The notes under the pieces are model-generated. The model did not search any database, was not told where the DNA came from, and worked only from the letters and a program-made list of their open reading frames with translations. Made by a program: the position numbers and the translations under genes. Below are positions 1 through 9,217 of a stretch of DNA of 64,000 nt, in pieces (the stretch's first letter is position 1; each line of letters starts with the position of its first letter). The DNA is from Anaerococcus provencensis (GTDB lineage Bacteria; Bacillota; Clostridia; Tissierellales; Peptoniphilaceae): positions 102,502 through 166,501 of the forward strand of contig NZ_HG003685.1 of NCBI RefSeq assembly GCF_000312365.2. The letters run 5' to 3'.

Positions 1-28
1 AGATTAAATAAAAGGAAAGAAGGAAACA

Positions 29-1417
29 ATGAAGATTAGAGAAATTATAAATGATATAGATAAATATGTCGATACTGATGTAGTTGTCTCAGGTTGGATT
101 AGAAACTCAAGATTTGGTAAAAATGTTGGTTTTATAGAACTAAATGATGGTTCTACTTTCAAGAACTTACAAATAGTAGTAGGAACTGATAAGGAAAATT
201 ATGACCAACTTTCCCACCAATTTTTATCTACAAGTATAAAGGTAGAAGGAAAGCTTGTTGCTACAGGCAATAATAAGACTCCTTATGAAATCCAAGCTGA
301 TAATATCGAAGTTTTGGGCGAATCTTCAGACAAGTTTCCAATCCAAAAACAGAGACAAACACTTGAATTTATGAGAACTATTCCTCACCTTAGACCAAGA
401 ACAAATACCTTTAGAGCTGTATTTAAGGTAAGAAGTTCGCTCGCTTATGCCCTACATAAATTCTTCCAAGAAAGAGGATTTTTGTATGTGAACCCACCAA
501 TTGTAACAGGTTCTGATGCAGAGGGTGCTGGAGAAATGTTCAACATCACAACAATCAACCCAAAAGAAGTCCCACTAAAAGAAGATGGAAGCGTTGATTA
601 TGGCAAAGACTTCTTTGGTAAAAAATCTTATCTAACTGTATCTGGCCAACTAGAGGCAGAAGACTATGCTCTAGCTTTTGGTGATGTCTACACCTTTGGT
701 CCAACCTTTAGGGCTGAAGAATCAAACACACCAAGACACGCTGCAGAATTCTGGATGCTAGAACCAGAATTGGCCTTTGCTGATTACAATGTGGCAATGG
801 ATGTAGCTGAAGATATGATCAAATATATAATAGACTATGTTCTTGAAAACAACAAAGATGAAATGGAATTTTTCAACAGATTCATAGATGAGGGTCTATT
901 TGAAAGATTAGAAAAAGTTAGAAATGCAGAATTTGCAAGAATAACATATACAGATGCCATAGAAAAGCTAAAGGCTAGCGGACAAAAATTCGAATTCCCA
1001 GTTGAATGGGGTATGGATTTACAAACTGAACACGAAAGATACCTATCAGAAGTTATAGTAGATGGACCAGTATTTGTAACAGACTATCCAAAAGATATCA
1101 AGGCATTTTACATGAAGAGAAATGCTGATGGCAAGACAGTAGCAGCTTTTGATATGCTTGTTCCTGGAGTTGGAGAACTAATAGGTGGTTCTCAAAGGGA
1201 AGAAAATATGGACGAACTATTAAAATCATTTGAAGATAATGGTCTAAAAGAAGAAGACTATCAAAACTACCTTGACCTTAGAAGATTTGGTACAGTAGTT
1301 CACTCAGGATTTGGTCTAGGATTTGAACGTGCTGTAATGTATGTAACAGGTATGAAAAATATCCGTGACGTAATCCCTTACCCAAGATATGTAAATGCTT
1401 TTGCAGATAGAAACTAG
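29..1417 (+). CDS. asnS: Asparaginyl-tRNA synthetase
   Basis: Class II aminoacyl-tRNA synthetase that charges tRNA-Asn in the cytoplasm. The 462-residue length is normal for bacterial AsnS. The N-terminal part (about residues 15-100, beginning around [10 protein letters not shown]) is the OB-fold anticodon-binding domain. The catalytic core follows, with motif 2 at '[20 protein letters not shown]' and motif 3 at '[13 protein letters not shown]' about 30 residues from the C-terminus. The [15 protein letters not shown] segment between the domains is typical of AsnS rather than AspRS. The ATG has a GAAGGAAA-type ribosome binding site. It is followed after 7 bases by leuS, so the two synthetases are probably co-transcribed. 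The window starts only 28 bases upstream, so any T-box leader would lie outside it. Confidence 0.97.
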   Translation: MKIREIINDIDKYVDTDVVVSGWIRNSRFGKNVGFIELNDGSTFKNLQIVVGTDKENYDQLSHQFLSTSIKVEGKLVATGNNKTPYEIQADNIEVLGESSDKFPIQKQRQTLEFMRTIPHLRPRTNTFRAVFKVRSSLAYALHKFFQERGFLYVNPPIVTGSDAEGAGEMFNITTINPKEVPLKEDGSVDYGKDFFGKKSYLTVSGQLEAEDYALAFGDVYTFGPTFRAEESNTPRHAAEFWMLEPELAFADYNVAMDVAEDMIKYIIDYVLENNKDEMEFFNRFIDEGLFERLEKVRNAEFARITYTDAIEKLKASGQKFEFPVEWGMDLQTEHERYLSEVIVDGPVFVTDYPKDIKAFYMKRNADGKTVAAFDMLVPGVGELIGGSQREENMDELLKSFEDNGLKEEDYQNYLDLRRFGTVVHSGFGLGFERAVMYVTGMKNIRDVIPYPRYVNAFADRN

Positions 1418-1424
1418 GTGAAAA

Positions 1425-3851
1425 ATGACAGAAAACAAATTTGTTGAATATAATCCCAATGCCATAGAAAAAAAGTGGCAAAAAATTTGGGATGAAGATA
1501 ATACTTTCCATAGTGAAATAGATAATGATAAGAAAAAATACTACGCCTTGGTAGAATTTCCTTATCCATCTGGCCAAGGTCTACACGTTGGCCACCCAAG
1601 GCCATACACTGCCCTTGACGTGGTAGCTAGAAAAAGAAGACTTGAAGACTACAATGTCCTATATCCAATGGGTTTCGATGCTTTTGGCCTACCAACAGAA
1701 AACTATGCTATAAAAAACAAAATCCACCCAGCAAAGGTTACTGAAGATAATATCAAAAACTTCAAAAACCAATTAAAATCAATTGGATTTTCATTTGACT
1801 GGGATAGAGAAGTAAATACAACAGATCCAGACTATTACAAGTGGACTCAATGGATTTTCATTCAACTATATAAGCACGGTTTAGCTTATAAAAAGGAAAT
1901 GAGCGTAAACTGGTGCCCATCTTGCCAAGTAGGCCTTGCCAACGAAGAAGTAGTTGATGGCAAGTGCGAAAGATGTGGAACTGAAGTTGTCCACAAGATG
2001 AAAAATCAATGGATGCTAAAAATTACAGAATACGCCGATAGGTTGATTGATGACCTAGACGAAGTTGACTACGAAGATAGGATCAAGGCTCAACAAATCA
2101 ACTGGATTGGTAGATCTAGGGGTGCAAATGTAGACTTTAACATAAAAGACACAGACCATAAGCTTACAGTGTATACAACCCGACCTGACACAATCTTTGG
2201 TGTAACCTACATGGTAATTTCACCAGAACACCCAATACTCGACCAGTACAAGGATAAGATTAATAACTTTGATGAAGTTTCTGCTTACCAAGAAGAGGCA
2301 CGCAAAAAATCAGATTTCGAAAGAGCTGAGCTTAACAAAGACAAGACTGGGGTAATGCTTGATGGAATATCAGCTATAAATCCTCTATCTGGCAAGGAAA
2401 TTCCTATCTGGGTATCTGACTATGTACTTATGACCTATGGTACAGGTGCTATCATGGCTGTTCCTGCTCACGATAGCAGAGACTATGAGTTTGCAAAGAC
2501 CTTTGATATGCCAATAGTGCCGGTGTATGAAACTGAGGCTGAGACTGAATTACCACTAACAGACATCAACCAAGATGTTTCAATTAACTCAGAATTCTTA
2601 AATGGTCTTAATGCTACAGATGCCAAGCAAAGAGCAATAAAATATATAGAAGAAAAGAGCTTGGGAAAAGCTACTACAAACTTTAAGCTACGTGACTGGG
2701 TATTCTCCCGTCAAAGATATTGGGGAGAGCCAATTCCTATGGTATATTGCGAAGAACACGGTTGGGTACCAGTTGATGAAGCTGACCTTCCAGTAAAACT
2801 TCCAGAAGTAGAATCCTACGAACCAACAGCTACTGGAGAATCTCCACTATCAGAGATAGAGGAATTTGTTAATACAACTTGCCCAATTTGTGGAAAAGCT
2901 GCAAAAAGAGAAACAGACACTATGCCACAATGGGCAGGATCTTCATGGTATTACTTAAGATATATGGATCCACATAATACTGATGCTCTTGCAAGCAAAG
3001 AAGCTTTGGATTACTATAGCCCAGTTGATTGGTACAATGGGGGAATGGAACATACAACTCTTCACTTATTGTATTCAAGATTCTGGCACAAATTCCTATA
3101 TGATCTAGGTATAGTCCCAACAAAAGAACCATATATGAAGAGAACCAGCCACGGTATGATTCTTGGTGAAGACCACCAAAAAATGAGTAAATCTCGTGGC
3201 AATGTAGTAAATCCTGATGATATTATCCGTGATTATGGAGCAGATACACTTAGAACCTATGAGATGTTCATAGGAGACTTCTCATCAACAGCAATATGGT
3301 CTGATGAGGGAGTTCGTGGTTGTAGAAAATATCTTGAACGTGTCTATAATATGATTGACTTAGTAGAAGATGGAGAAGAATATTCAAAAGACCTGGAAGT
3401 ATCAATCCACCAAACTATCAAAAAGGTCACAGAAGATTATGAAAATCTTAAGTTTAATACAGCAATTGCTAGCCTAATGTCCCTATCAAACGATATGAGA
3501 GCAGCAGGCAAAATCACAAAGGCTGATTTTAAAACCTATATTACTTTACTAAACCCAGTTGCCCCACACCTAACAGAAGAATTGTGGGAAATGGCAGGAT
3601 TTGAAGGAAAGCTAAACCAAACATCTTGGCCAACTTACGATGAGAAGAAACTAGTCAAAGATGAATTTGAAATGCCTGTTCAAATAAACGGCAAAGTACG
3701 TGGCAAAGTGATAATGCCAATAGATGCTGACAAAGATGACGCCATAGAAGCTGCCAAAAACGATAGCAATATAGCAAATCACATAGCAGATAAGGAAATT
3801 AGAAAAATAATATATGTACCAGGCAAGATTTTAAATATTGTCGTGGGATAG
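1425..3851 (+). CDS. leuS: Leucyl-tRNA synthetase
   Basis: Class I aminoacyl-tRNA synthetase that charges tRNA-Leu. The 808 residues match bacterial LeuS. The HIGH-type signature is 'HVGH' (residues 54-57) and the KMSKS loop is at about residues 585-589 (KMSKSRGN). Between them lie the CP1 editing domain (with the TTRPDT and [15 protein letters not shown] motifs that clear mischarged tRNA) and a zinc-ribbon-like segment (CPSC...CERC). The C-terminal part carries the anticodon-binding helices and the small C-terminal domain (QINGKVRGK). The start lies 8 bases after the asnS stop, with an AGGTG ribosome binding site inside the end of asnS. A terminator follows directly. Confidence 0.97.
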   Translation: MTENKFVEYNPNAIEKKWQKIWDEDNTFHSEIDNDKKKYYALVEFPYPSGQGLHVGHPRPYTALDVVARKRRLEDYNVLYPMGFDAFGLPTENYAIKNKIHPAKVTEDNIKNFKNQLKSIGFSFDWDREVNTTDPDYYKWTQWIFIQLYKHGLAYKKEMSVNWCPSCQVGLANEEVVDGKCERCGTEVVHKMKNQWMLKITEYADRLIDDLDEVDYEDRIKAQQINWIGRSRGANVDFNIKDTDHKLTVYTTRPDTIFGVTYMVISPEHPILDQYKDKINNFDEVSAYQEEARKKSDFERAELNKDKTGVMLDGISAINPLSGKEIPIWVSDYVLMTYGTGAIMAVPAHDSRDYEFAKTFDMPIVPVYETEAETELPLTDINQDVSINSEFLNGLNATDAKQRAIKYIEEKSLGKATTNFKLRDWVFSRQRYWGEPIPMVYCEEHGWVPVDEADLPVKLPEVESYEPTATGESPLSEIEEFVNTTCPICGKAAKRETDTMPQWAGSSWYYLRYMDPHNTDALASKEALDYYSPVDWYNGGMEHTTLHLLYSRFWHKFLYDLGIVPTKEPYMKRTSHGMILGEDHQKMSKSRGNVVNPDDIIRDYGADTLRTYEMFIGDFSSTAIWSDEGVRGCRKYLERVYNMIDLVEDGEEYSKDLEVSIHQTIKKVTEDYENLKFNTAIASLMSLSNDMRAAGKITKADFKTYITLLNPVAPHLTEELWEMAGFEGKLNQTSWPTYDEKKLVKDEFEMPVQINGKVRGKVIMPIDADKDDAIEAAKNDSNIANHIADKEIRKIIYVPGKILNIVVG

Positions 3852-3856
3852 AGAAG

Positions 3857-3882
3857 ACTAGGATGTAATGTCCTAGTTTTTT
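3857..3882 (+). terminator. Rho-independent terminator of asnS-leuS
   Basis: Stem ACTAGGA / TCCTAGT with a 7-base loop, followed by a T run, beginning 6 bases after the leuS stop codon. Confidence 0.85.
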
Positions 3883-3966
3883 CATTTTAAGGTAATGATA
3901 ATAAGGGTATAAATAGTAGAGAGAATAAGAAAAATATTATTTTTTATGAGATGTAAATAAAACTTC

Positions 3967-4005
3967 AATAACAAGCGCTTGGTCCTTCAAGACTTGTTAT
4001 TTTTT
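3967..4005 (+). terminator. Second terminator-like hairpin after leuS
   Basis: Stem AATAACAAG / CTTGTTATT with a nested CTTG / CAAG stem, followed by TTTTT. No gene lies between it and the leuS terminator. It is either a back-up terminator or the end of a short unrecognised transcript. Confidence 0.5.
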
Positions 4006-4207
4006 AATATTTAAAATTAAAAATATTTACAAGTGTTACCTACTTATTAATATTAATGATTTTAACTTTATAAATTTAATACTTTACTTAAATTATTCAC
4101 TAAGTTAATATCTAGTTTTTTACATAAGACATATTGTAATTGTTATAGAAAGGTGTATCATAATATATAGTACACTTTATATTATTTTTATATTTTAAGA
4201 AGGCATT

Positions 4208-4801
4208 ATGATTGATTTTATAAAAAAGAATAAGTTTTCAATAATATCAGCAGGGATTTTTACACTACTCTGCGTATTAGCTTATTTAGGATACAAAAAT
4301 GGGACCTTTGATTCCTTGGAAAGTTTTAGAGATTATGTCCTATCATATGGACCTTGGGCATTTTTGATATTTTTTCTTGCAAATATCATGCAAGTTGTGG
4401 TGCCAGGAGTCCCAGGGGGCATTATCTTAGCCTTTGGTGTTGTTACTTTTGGACCCCTTAAAGGATTTATCTACAACTACATATCCATATGTATAGGTTC
4501 TATAATAAATTTTCTTATATCAAAATCCTTTGGCCAAGATTTGATTGTAAAAATATTTGGTGAAGAGCAGTTTGATAAATATAAAGATAAAATAAAGGAA
4601 GACTCCTACGAAAAGTTTTTTGCTTGGGCTATACTTTTACCTGTAGCTCCTGATGATTTTCTATGCTATATAACTGGACTAAGCAACATGACCTTTAAAA
4701 AATACGCAAAGATTATATTTCTTTGCAAGGGGCCATCTATATTTTTATATTCCATGGCTTGGTACTATGGTTTGGATTTTATAATGACCAAACTTGGATA
4801 A
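4208..4801 (+). CDS. TVP38/TMEM64 (DedA-like) family membrane protein, copy 1
   Basis: Integral membrane protein of 197 residues from the TVP38/TMEM64 (SNARE-associated/VTT) family, whose members are linked to lipid scrambling or membrane homeostasis; the substrate here is unknown. An N-terminal transmembrane segment (about residues 10-28) is followed by the family core: a reentrant 'VVVPGVPGGIILAFGVVTFG' segment, a further hydrophobic stretch with an 'NYISICIGSIINFLIS' helix, and the conserved 'LPVAPDDFLCYITGLSNM' motif near residues 155-172. A last transmembrane helix closes the protein. It is followed 70 bases later by a clearly paralogous gene with the same architecture, so this is a tandem duplication. 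Family assignment is good; function is inferred from the family only. Confidence 0.85.
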   Translation: MIDFIKKNKFSIISAGIFTLLCVLAYLGYKNGTFDSLESFRDYVLSYGPWAFLIFFLANIMQVVVPGVPGGIILAFGVVTFGPLKGFIYNYISICIGSIINFLISKSFGQDLIVKIFGEEQFDKYKDKIKEDSYEKFFAWAILLPVAPDDFLCYITGLSNMTFKKYAKIIFLCKGPSIFLYSMAWYYGLDFIMTKLG

Positions 4802-4829
4802 AATTATTTGACTGATCTTATAAAAGAGT

Positions 4830-4855
4830 GTATTATTGTATTATACTAATAATAC
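4830..4855. repeat. Inverted repeat upstream of the second TVP38 gene
   Basis: Arms GTATTATT (4830-4837) and AATAATAC (4848-4855) with a 10-base loop, located 16 bases before the next ATG. It could be an operator or an mRNA hairpin. There is no T run, so it is not a classical terminator. Confidence 0.35.
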
Positions 4856-4871
4856 AGATTAAGAAGGTTTT

Positions 4872-5462
4872 ATGAAAGAATTTATCAAGAAAAACATCTA
4901 CAATATAATAGCGGTCCTAGTTTTGGTTATTCTTACAATTCTAGGCTATATTGGCTACAAAAAAGGTTTATTCAACTCAGTAGATACTTTTAGAGACTTT
5001 ATCCTATCTTTTGGAGTATGGGCAAATATCATATTTATGCTAGTTCAAGTCATCCAAATTGTCGTGCCGATTATACCTGGAGGCCTTACTACAGTTTTTG
5101 GTGTAGTAATATTTGGAGCTTTTTGGGGATTTATTTATAATTACATATCTATTTGTGCTGGATCTTTGTTAGTCTTCTTCATATCAAGGACCTTTGGCAA
5201 GTCTGTCATTCTAAATTTCTTTGGAGAGGAAACTTTTGATAAGTATAAGCACAAGATTAAGGATAAGACTTATGAAAAATTTTTTGCCTGGGCTATACTA
5301 TTGCCAGTGGCACCAGATGATTTTCTCTGCTATCTAACTGGCCTATCCGACATGAGTTTTAAGAAATACGCCACAATAATTCTTTTGTGCAAGCCACCTT
5401 CAATATTCTTATATTCCATGGGTTGGGCCATGGGACTAGAATGGTTAGTAAACAAATTTTAA
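4872..5462 (+). CDS. TVP38/TMEM64 (DedA-like) family membrane protein, copy 2
   Basis: 196-residue paralogue of the preceding gene. It has the same N-terminal transmembrane helix, a proline/glycine-rich reentrant segment 'VVPIIPGGLTTVFGVVIFG', the 'NYISICAGSLLVFFISRTFG' helix and the 'LPVAPDDFLCYLTGLSDM' motif. The shared blocks (for example 'EKFFAWAILLPVAPDDFLCY') are nearly identical, while the transmembrane stretches have diverged. This suggests an old tandem duplication with selection on the PDD motif. The start has AAGAAGG four bases upstream. A hairpin terminator follows immediately. Role inferred as membrane lipid homeostasis; no direct evidence. Confidence 0.85.
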   Translation: MKEFIKKNIYNIIAVLVLVILTILGYIGYKKGLFNSVDTFRDFILSFGVWANIIFMLVQVIQIVVPIIPGGLTTVFGVVIFGAFWGFIYNYISICAGSLLVFFISRTFGKSVILNFFGEETFDKYKHKIKDKTYEKFFAWAILLPVAPDDFLCYLTGLSDMSFKKYATIILLCKPPSIFLYSMGWAMGLEWLVNKF

Positions 5463-5494
5463 AAGCGATTAGATTAAATCTAACCGCTTCTTTT
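5463..5494. terminator. Terminator between converging TVP38 and ABC exporter genes
   Basis: Near-perfect stem AAGCGATTAGATT / AATCTAACCGCTT (one mismatched pair), followed on the plus strand by CTTTTTTT. It ends the TVP38 transcript and could also weakly end the minus-strand ABC operon. Confidence 0.8.
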
Positions 5495-5495
5495 T

Positions 5496-7256
5496 TTATG
5501 CATAGAGTTCAGCTTGGGTGGTGAACATCTCTTTATATAATTTATTTTCTTTTAGAAGGTCTTCATGAGTTCCTTCTTCATCGATCCTGCCGTGGTTACA
5601 AACGAGTATTCTATCAGCATATTTGGTAGAAGATAGCCTGTGAGATATGAATAGGGAAGTTTGGTCCTTGGTTATGGCAAGCATATTTTCAAATATTTCT
5701 TGCTCACTACGAGGGTCTAGGGCACTGGTTGGCTCATCCATTATAATAAATTTGCCCTTATGGTGCATAGAACGGGCTAGGGCAAGCTTTTGTCCAAGAC
5801 CTCCAGAAGGTTGAACTCCCTCTTTATCAAACAAGGTCGTAATATAATTCGCCTTTCCCTTTGGCAATGAATCTATCCATTTTTCTATATTTAGTAATTT
5901 AAAAGATTTTCCCATATCCGTATATGAAGCATCGTCAATATCATCTGCCTTTAGACTAGCGACATTTTCATCAATCCTAAAAGGAAAGAGTCTAAAGTCT
6001 TGGAAGGTAGGCGATAGGATTTGGTAGTAGTACTTGGTATCTATATCGGCAATATTTATTCCATTTAATAAAATCTCCCCACTAGTAGGCTTATAGAACT
6101 TGCAAAGGAGTTTAACAATAGTAGACTTGCCAGCACCGTTTCTGCCTACAAGGGCCACAGTCTCACCAGGATTTATTACAAAGGAACAGTTTTCTAAAAT
6201 GTAATCTTCACTTGTTGGGTATTTGAAGTATACATGCTTAAATTCAATAGCTACTTTATTTAAGTCGACCTTATCGATTTTTCCATCCTTATTCCAACTA
6301 TCGTCTAAATCTAAAAACTCATATAAAGAATTTAAAGCAACATTAAGTCCGGCTAGGTCAGCGTAGTATTCCTGGAAGACTCTCAAGGCTTCGATGAGTC
6401 TATTGAGGCAGTTAAAGTATAGGGTAAAATTTGCAATAGTAATTGTTCTTTCTATTACTTTTATAACTATATAAATAAATGATCCCACAACTCCCAAATT
6501 GTTTATGACATTCATAGCCCCATTCATGGCGCCGTTTTTGCTGTAGTACTTGTGATTTGTCAAAAACATCTGATTCATGTGGTATTTTGCCTTTTCAAGA
6601 ATCATATCTTCAGCATTAAATATTTTTATGTCTTTGGAGTATTTATAATCCCTAGAAAAATCATAATAGTACTTGTAAACTCTGTTATCTTTAGCTGAGT
6701 TTTCCTGATATTTCTTTTCATTTTCCTTAATTATTTTTGTAAAAGGTTTGTTTAAAAAATTAAGGGCTATTATAAATATTGGTATGAGAGGGTTTAAGCT
6801 TAAAAGTATGAAGATTGAAACAATACCTGTAGCTACAGCTCCTGTGGCAAAATATAGAAACTCCAAGAGGGCATAGGTCATACCAACACCATACAAAGCT
6901 TGTTCTACTTTTTCCTGGGTTGATTTTGAATCAGTAAGCTCTATTGGTAGGGATAAGACTTTTTCATTTACTGCAAAAGCTAATTCATCATTAAATACTT
7001 GCAAGGTCCTCTGGTAGAAGCTTCTTGAATAAGCACTTATCAATTCATTAGCTAAGTTTAAAATCAAAGCTAAAAGCACAAATCCAAACATGATTTCAAA
7101 ACGTCTCAAACCATTGTATTCATCTATTATAAGTTTTGGTGCAATTATATTAAATATGGGAAGCAGGCCCAAAAGCACGCTTATAAAAATTACTTTTTTT
7201 ACGAAGCCCTTATGCTTACTTTCAATAATCTTAAAAAGTCTGATGTAATTACGCAT
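5496..7256 (-). CDS. ABC exporter half-transporter B (fused permease-ATPase)
   Basis: ABC exporter subunit with an N-terminal six-helix transmembrane domain (about residues 10-300) and a C-terminal nucleotide-binding domain. The Walker A is GRNGAGKST, the Walker B is FIIMDEPTS and the H-loop is FISHRLS. The C-loop is 'PSGGLGQ' instead of the usual LSGGQ, a degenerate signature. The neighbour has a canonical LSGGQ, so the pair looks like a heterodimer with one weakened ATP site. The start chosen is the ATG at 7256 (MRNYIRLFK), because AAGGAGGAA lies 4 bases upstream and it gives an 8-base overlap with the upstream partner; a longer reading to 7313 lacks this. Substrate unknown; it could be a peptide, lipid or drug. 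Confidence 0.9.
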   Translation of the reverse strand: MRNYIRLFKIIESKHKGFVKKVIFISVLLGLLPIFNIIAPKLIIDEYNGLRRFEIMFGFVLLALILNLANELISAYSRSFYQRTLQVFNDELAFAVNEKVLSLPIELTDSKSTQEKVEQALYGVGMTYALLEFLYFATGAVATGIVSIFILLSLNPLIPIFIIALNFLNKPFTKIIKENEKKYQENSAKDNRVYKYYYDFSRDYKYSKDIKIFNAEDMILEKAKYHMNQMFLTNHKYYSKNGAMNGAMNVINNLGVVGSFIYIVIKVIERTITIANFTLYFNCLNRLIEALRVFQEYYADLAGLNVALNSLYEFLDLDDSWNKDGKIDKVDLNKVAIEFKHVYFKYPTSEDYILENCSFVINPGETVALVGRNGAGKSTIVKLLCKFYKPTSGEILLNGINIADIDTKYYYQILSPTFQDFRLFPFRIDENVASLKADDIDDASYTDMGKSFKLLNIEKWIDSLPKGKANYITTLFDKEGVQPSGGLGQKLALARSMHHKGKFIIMDEPTSALDPRSEQEIFENMLAITKDQTSLFISHRLSSTKYADRILVCNHGRIDEEGTHEDLLKENKLYKEMFTTQAELYA

Positions 7257-8994
7257 GGGCTTCCTCCTTGTAATTTTTGGCTTGGATTTCAAATAATTCC
7301 TTGTACTCTCCATTAGCTTTTAGCAATTCTTCGTGAGTCCCTTCTTCGATGATTTCACCGTTTTTTAGGAAAACCACCTTATCACAAAACTTGGTGGAAG
7401 CTAGCCTGTGGGAGATAAATATACTAGATTTATCCCTTGTCATTTCATTGTAAAGCTCATATAGATCTCTTTCTGCTATGGCGTCTAGTTGAGCTGTTGG
7501 CTCATCTAAGATTAAAATTTTGGCAGATTTTTTGTTGATGGCACGAGCCAAAAATAATCTTTGTTTTTGACCGCCAGATAGGTCGATTCCCTTATCATCT
7601 AAGGTTCTTAAGAGTATCTGTTCATCTTTTTTATCATATTTAGCGATAATGTCATCTAGACCTGTTTTTTCATAGACATCAGTTAAATCACAATCATTAG
7701 AATTCATTGCCACATTTTCCTTAATAGAATAGGGCAAGAGTAGAGTGTCTTGGAAAATTGCCGATACTAGGTCTTTTTTGTCTATGCCATAGGAATTAAT
7801 ATCCTTGCCATTTAATAAAATTTCACCACTTGTTGGTTCTAGTAGTCCTGCAAGTATTAGTGCAAGAGTAGTTTTACCTGCACCATTTTCGCCTACTAGG
7901 GCAATAGACTTATTGTTAGATAAATCTAGATTGATATTTTTAAGGACGTATTTGTCAGATGATGGATATTTAAATGATAGATTCTTAATTTCAATATTTA
8001 CACTATCGAAATCCATTTTTTTATAAGATTTTGTTGGGAAATCTAGTATCTTGAAGTAATACTTGAAAAACTTAAGATCTCTTACTAAAAATGCAGCTTG
8101 GTTGCAAAACTGATCTATCATTATCATAAAGGCAAATACAGATGTAAACAAGACAAAAAAACGTGAAATATTAATTTCGCCATTAGATAGACTTAAAATC
8201 ATCCAGTAAAAGATAGGTAAGTCACGTATCAGAGAAATAATTCTTGATTTGATAAAAATTTTATATGTCTTTTTATCTGCAGCATACATCTCGCTAAATC
8301 GTATATCAGTCAAAGAAAAATAATATTTCTTGAATACTTTTTTCATATCGTACATCAATATATCTAGTTTTGATATAGGATTTTGCAGTTCATAATTTAG
8401 CTGGTGAACTTCTTCCCAGGTATGATCAATTTTCTCCCAAAAGTCTTCGTAAATAAAAGTAATTTTATACATAATTCTGCCAATAATAATAGTTAAAACG
8501 ATAAGATATGAAACTAAATACCAAGGCATGGCTGTAAATATCCATAGATAAGCTATTAAAGATATGATTAGACCAAAGCCTGTTGGCATATTTAGGACGA
8601 TATTGCCAAAACCATCAAAGGGATATTCGACTGCTCTTATGGCATCTGCTATAAGTTCTTTTTGCTTTTTGTCCTGCTGGTCGGCATAGGATAAATTGAG
8701 GCTGTATTCTATGATATTTCTATTAAGCTGGTAGCGAAGATTGTTCATTCTCATCCTATAATTACCAGTCAAAAATGAATTTAAAAACTTCATAAGTGAA
8801 GTAGCTACAAATAGAAATATAAAAAATGGAATGAAAAATTCTATCCCCTTATCTCTATTATCAATTACATAAGCTGGTGCTAGGATCCAGATAAAGGGCA
8901 ATAGTCCATTAATTATTGCATTTATTACAATAATCACATACATAAATGGGTCCTTGGACCACATTTCTTTGAAAATAAATTTTAATTCTTTCAT
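7249..8994 (-). CDS. ABC exporter half-transporter A (fused permease-ATPase)
   Basis: First gene of the heterodimeric exporter pair. A transmembrane domain (about residues 1-310) precedes an ATPase domain with Walker A GENGAGKTT, canonical signature LSGGQKQR, Walker B ILILDEPTA and H-loop FISHRLA. The ATG at 8994 (MKELKFIFKEMW) is preferred. The alternative is a TTG at 9039 without a good ribosome binding site. The AAGGAGG sits about 19 bases upstream of the ATG, and a GCGG-ATTTA-CCGC hairpin between them would shorten the effective distance. The gene overlaps its partner by 8 bases (translational coupling). No regulator or substrate gene is adjacent on this strand. Confidence 0.9.
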   Translation of the reverse strand: MKELKFIFKEMWSKDPFMYVIIVINAIINGLLPFIWILAPAYVIDNRDKGIEFFIPFFIFLFVATSLMKFLNSFLTGNYRMRMNNLRYQLNRNIIEYSLNLSYADQQDKKQKELIADAIRAVEYPFDGFGNIVLNMPTGFGLIISLIAYLWIFTAMPWYLVSYLIVLTIIIGRIMYKITFIYEDFWEKIDHTWEEVHQLNYELQNPISKLDILMYDMKKVFKKYYFSLTDIRFSEMYAADKKTYKIFIKSRIISLIRDLPIFYWMILSLSNGEINISRFFVLFTSVFAFMIMIDQFCNQAAFLVRDLKFFKYYFKILDFPTKSYKKMDFDSVNIEIKNLSFKYPSSDKYVLKNINLDLSNNKSIALVGENGAGKTTLALILAGLLEPTSGEILLNGKDINSYGIDKKDLVSAIFQDTLLLPYSIKENVAMNSNDCDLTDVYEKTGLDDIIAKYDKKDEQILLRTLDDKGIDLSGGQKQRLFLARAINKKSAKILILDEPTAQLDAIAERDLYELYNEMTRDKSSIFISHRLASTKFCDKVVFLKNGEIIEEGTHEELLKANGEYKELFEIQAKNYKEEAHA

Positions 8995-9033
8995 AAGTGC
9001 GGTAAATCCGCTTCCTCCTTGATTTTTTATTAT

Positions 9034-9071
9034 AGTCAAAGCAAGGAGTTATATATGTACTTACTTTGACT
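9034..9071 (-). promoter_or_regulatory. Leader hairpin upstream of the ABC exporter operon
   Basis: On the plus strand the arms are AGTCAAAGCAAG (9034-9045) and CTTACTTTGACT (9060-9071). They pair over 12 positions with one wobble and a 14-base loop. The structure follows directly after the stop of a 14-codon ORF and precedes the exporter ribosome binding site. There is no T run after it on the minus strand, so it is not a terminator. A role in translational control of the exporter is inferred. Confidence 0.45.
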
Positions 9072-9114
9072 AATTTTTAGAAACTCCGATTTTCTTATTT
9101 AGATTAATGTTCAT
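9070..9114 (-). CDS. Possible 14-residue leader peptide before the ABC exporter
   Basis: ATG at 9114 preceded at 7 bases by GGAG (GGAGAAGAATA then ATG), encoding MNINLNKKIGVSKN and then TAG. It lies at the head of the exporter transcript and ends at the base of the 12-bp hairpin. Short leader ORFs with such hairpins regulate some exporter and resistance genes by ribosome stalling. That role is inference here; the ribosome binding site and hairpin are what the sequence shows. Confidence 0.35.
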   Translation of the reverse strand: MNINLNKKIGVSKN

Positions 9115-9201
9115 TATTCTTCTCCTTTCTTTAAATTTATTTAATTATAACAAATTAAAGCGTTAATGTAAATATATATATATAAAATACGACAAAAAAA
9201 A

Positions 9202-9217
9202 GATGGCTCTTGCCATC
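9202..9217 (-). terminator. Terminator of the AlaX-like gene
   Basis: Minus-strand stem GATGGC / GCCATC with a 4-base loop followed by eight T residues. It overlaps the stop codon of the gene. Confidence 0.8.

Larger units (their letters stand above)
3852..4207. other. Intergenic region, two terminator-like hairpins, no gene seen
   Basis: This 356-base gap holds the leuS terminator and a second terminator-like structure at 3967-4005 (outer stem AATAACAAG / CTTGTTATT, inner stem CTTG / CAAG, then a T run). The roughly 85 bases between the two hairpins are AT-rich, and no ORF with a ribosome binding site was found. A short transcript ending at the second hairpin is possible but unsupported. 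A broken inverted repeat (AAAGGTGTA at 4149-4157, TACACTTT near 4171-4178) lies just upstream of the next gene and could be an operator. Confidence 0.5.

Noticed and set aside
1-28. Possible T-box leader of asnS-leuS
   Set aside because: Only 28 bases are available upstream, and no T-box GGTGG or antiterminator element can be seen in them.
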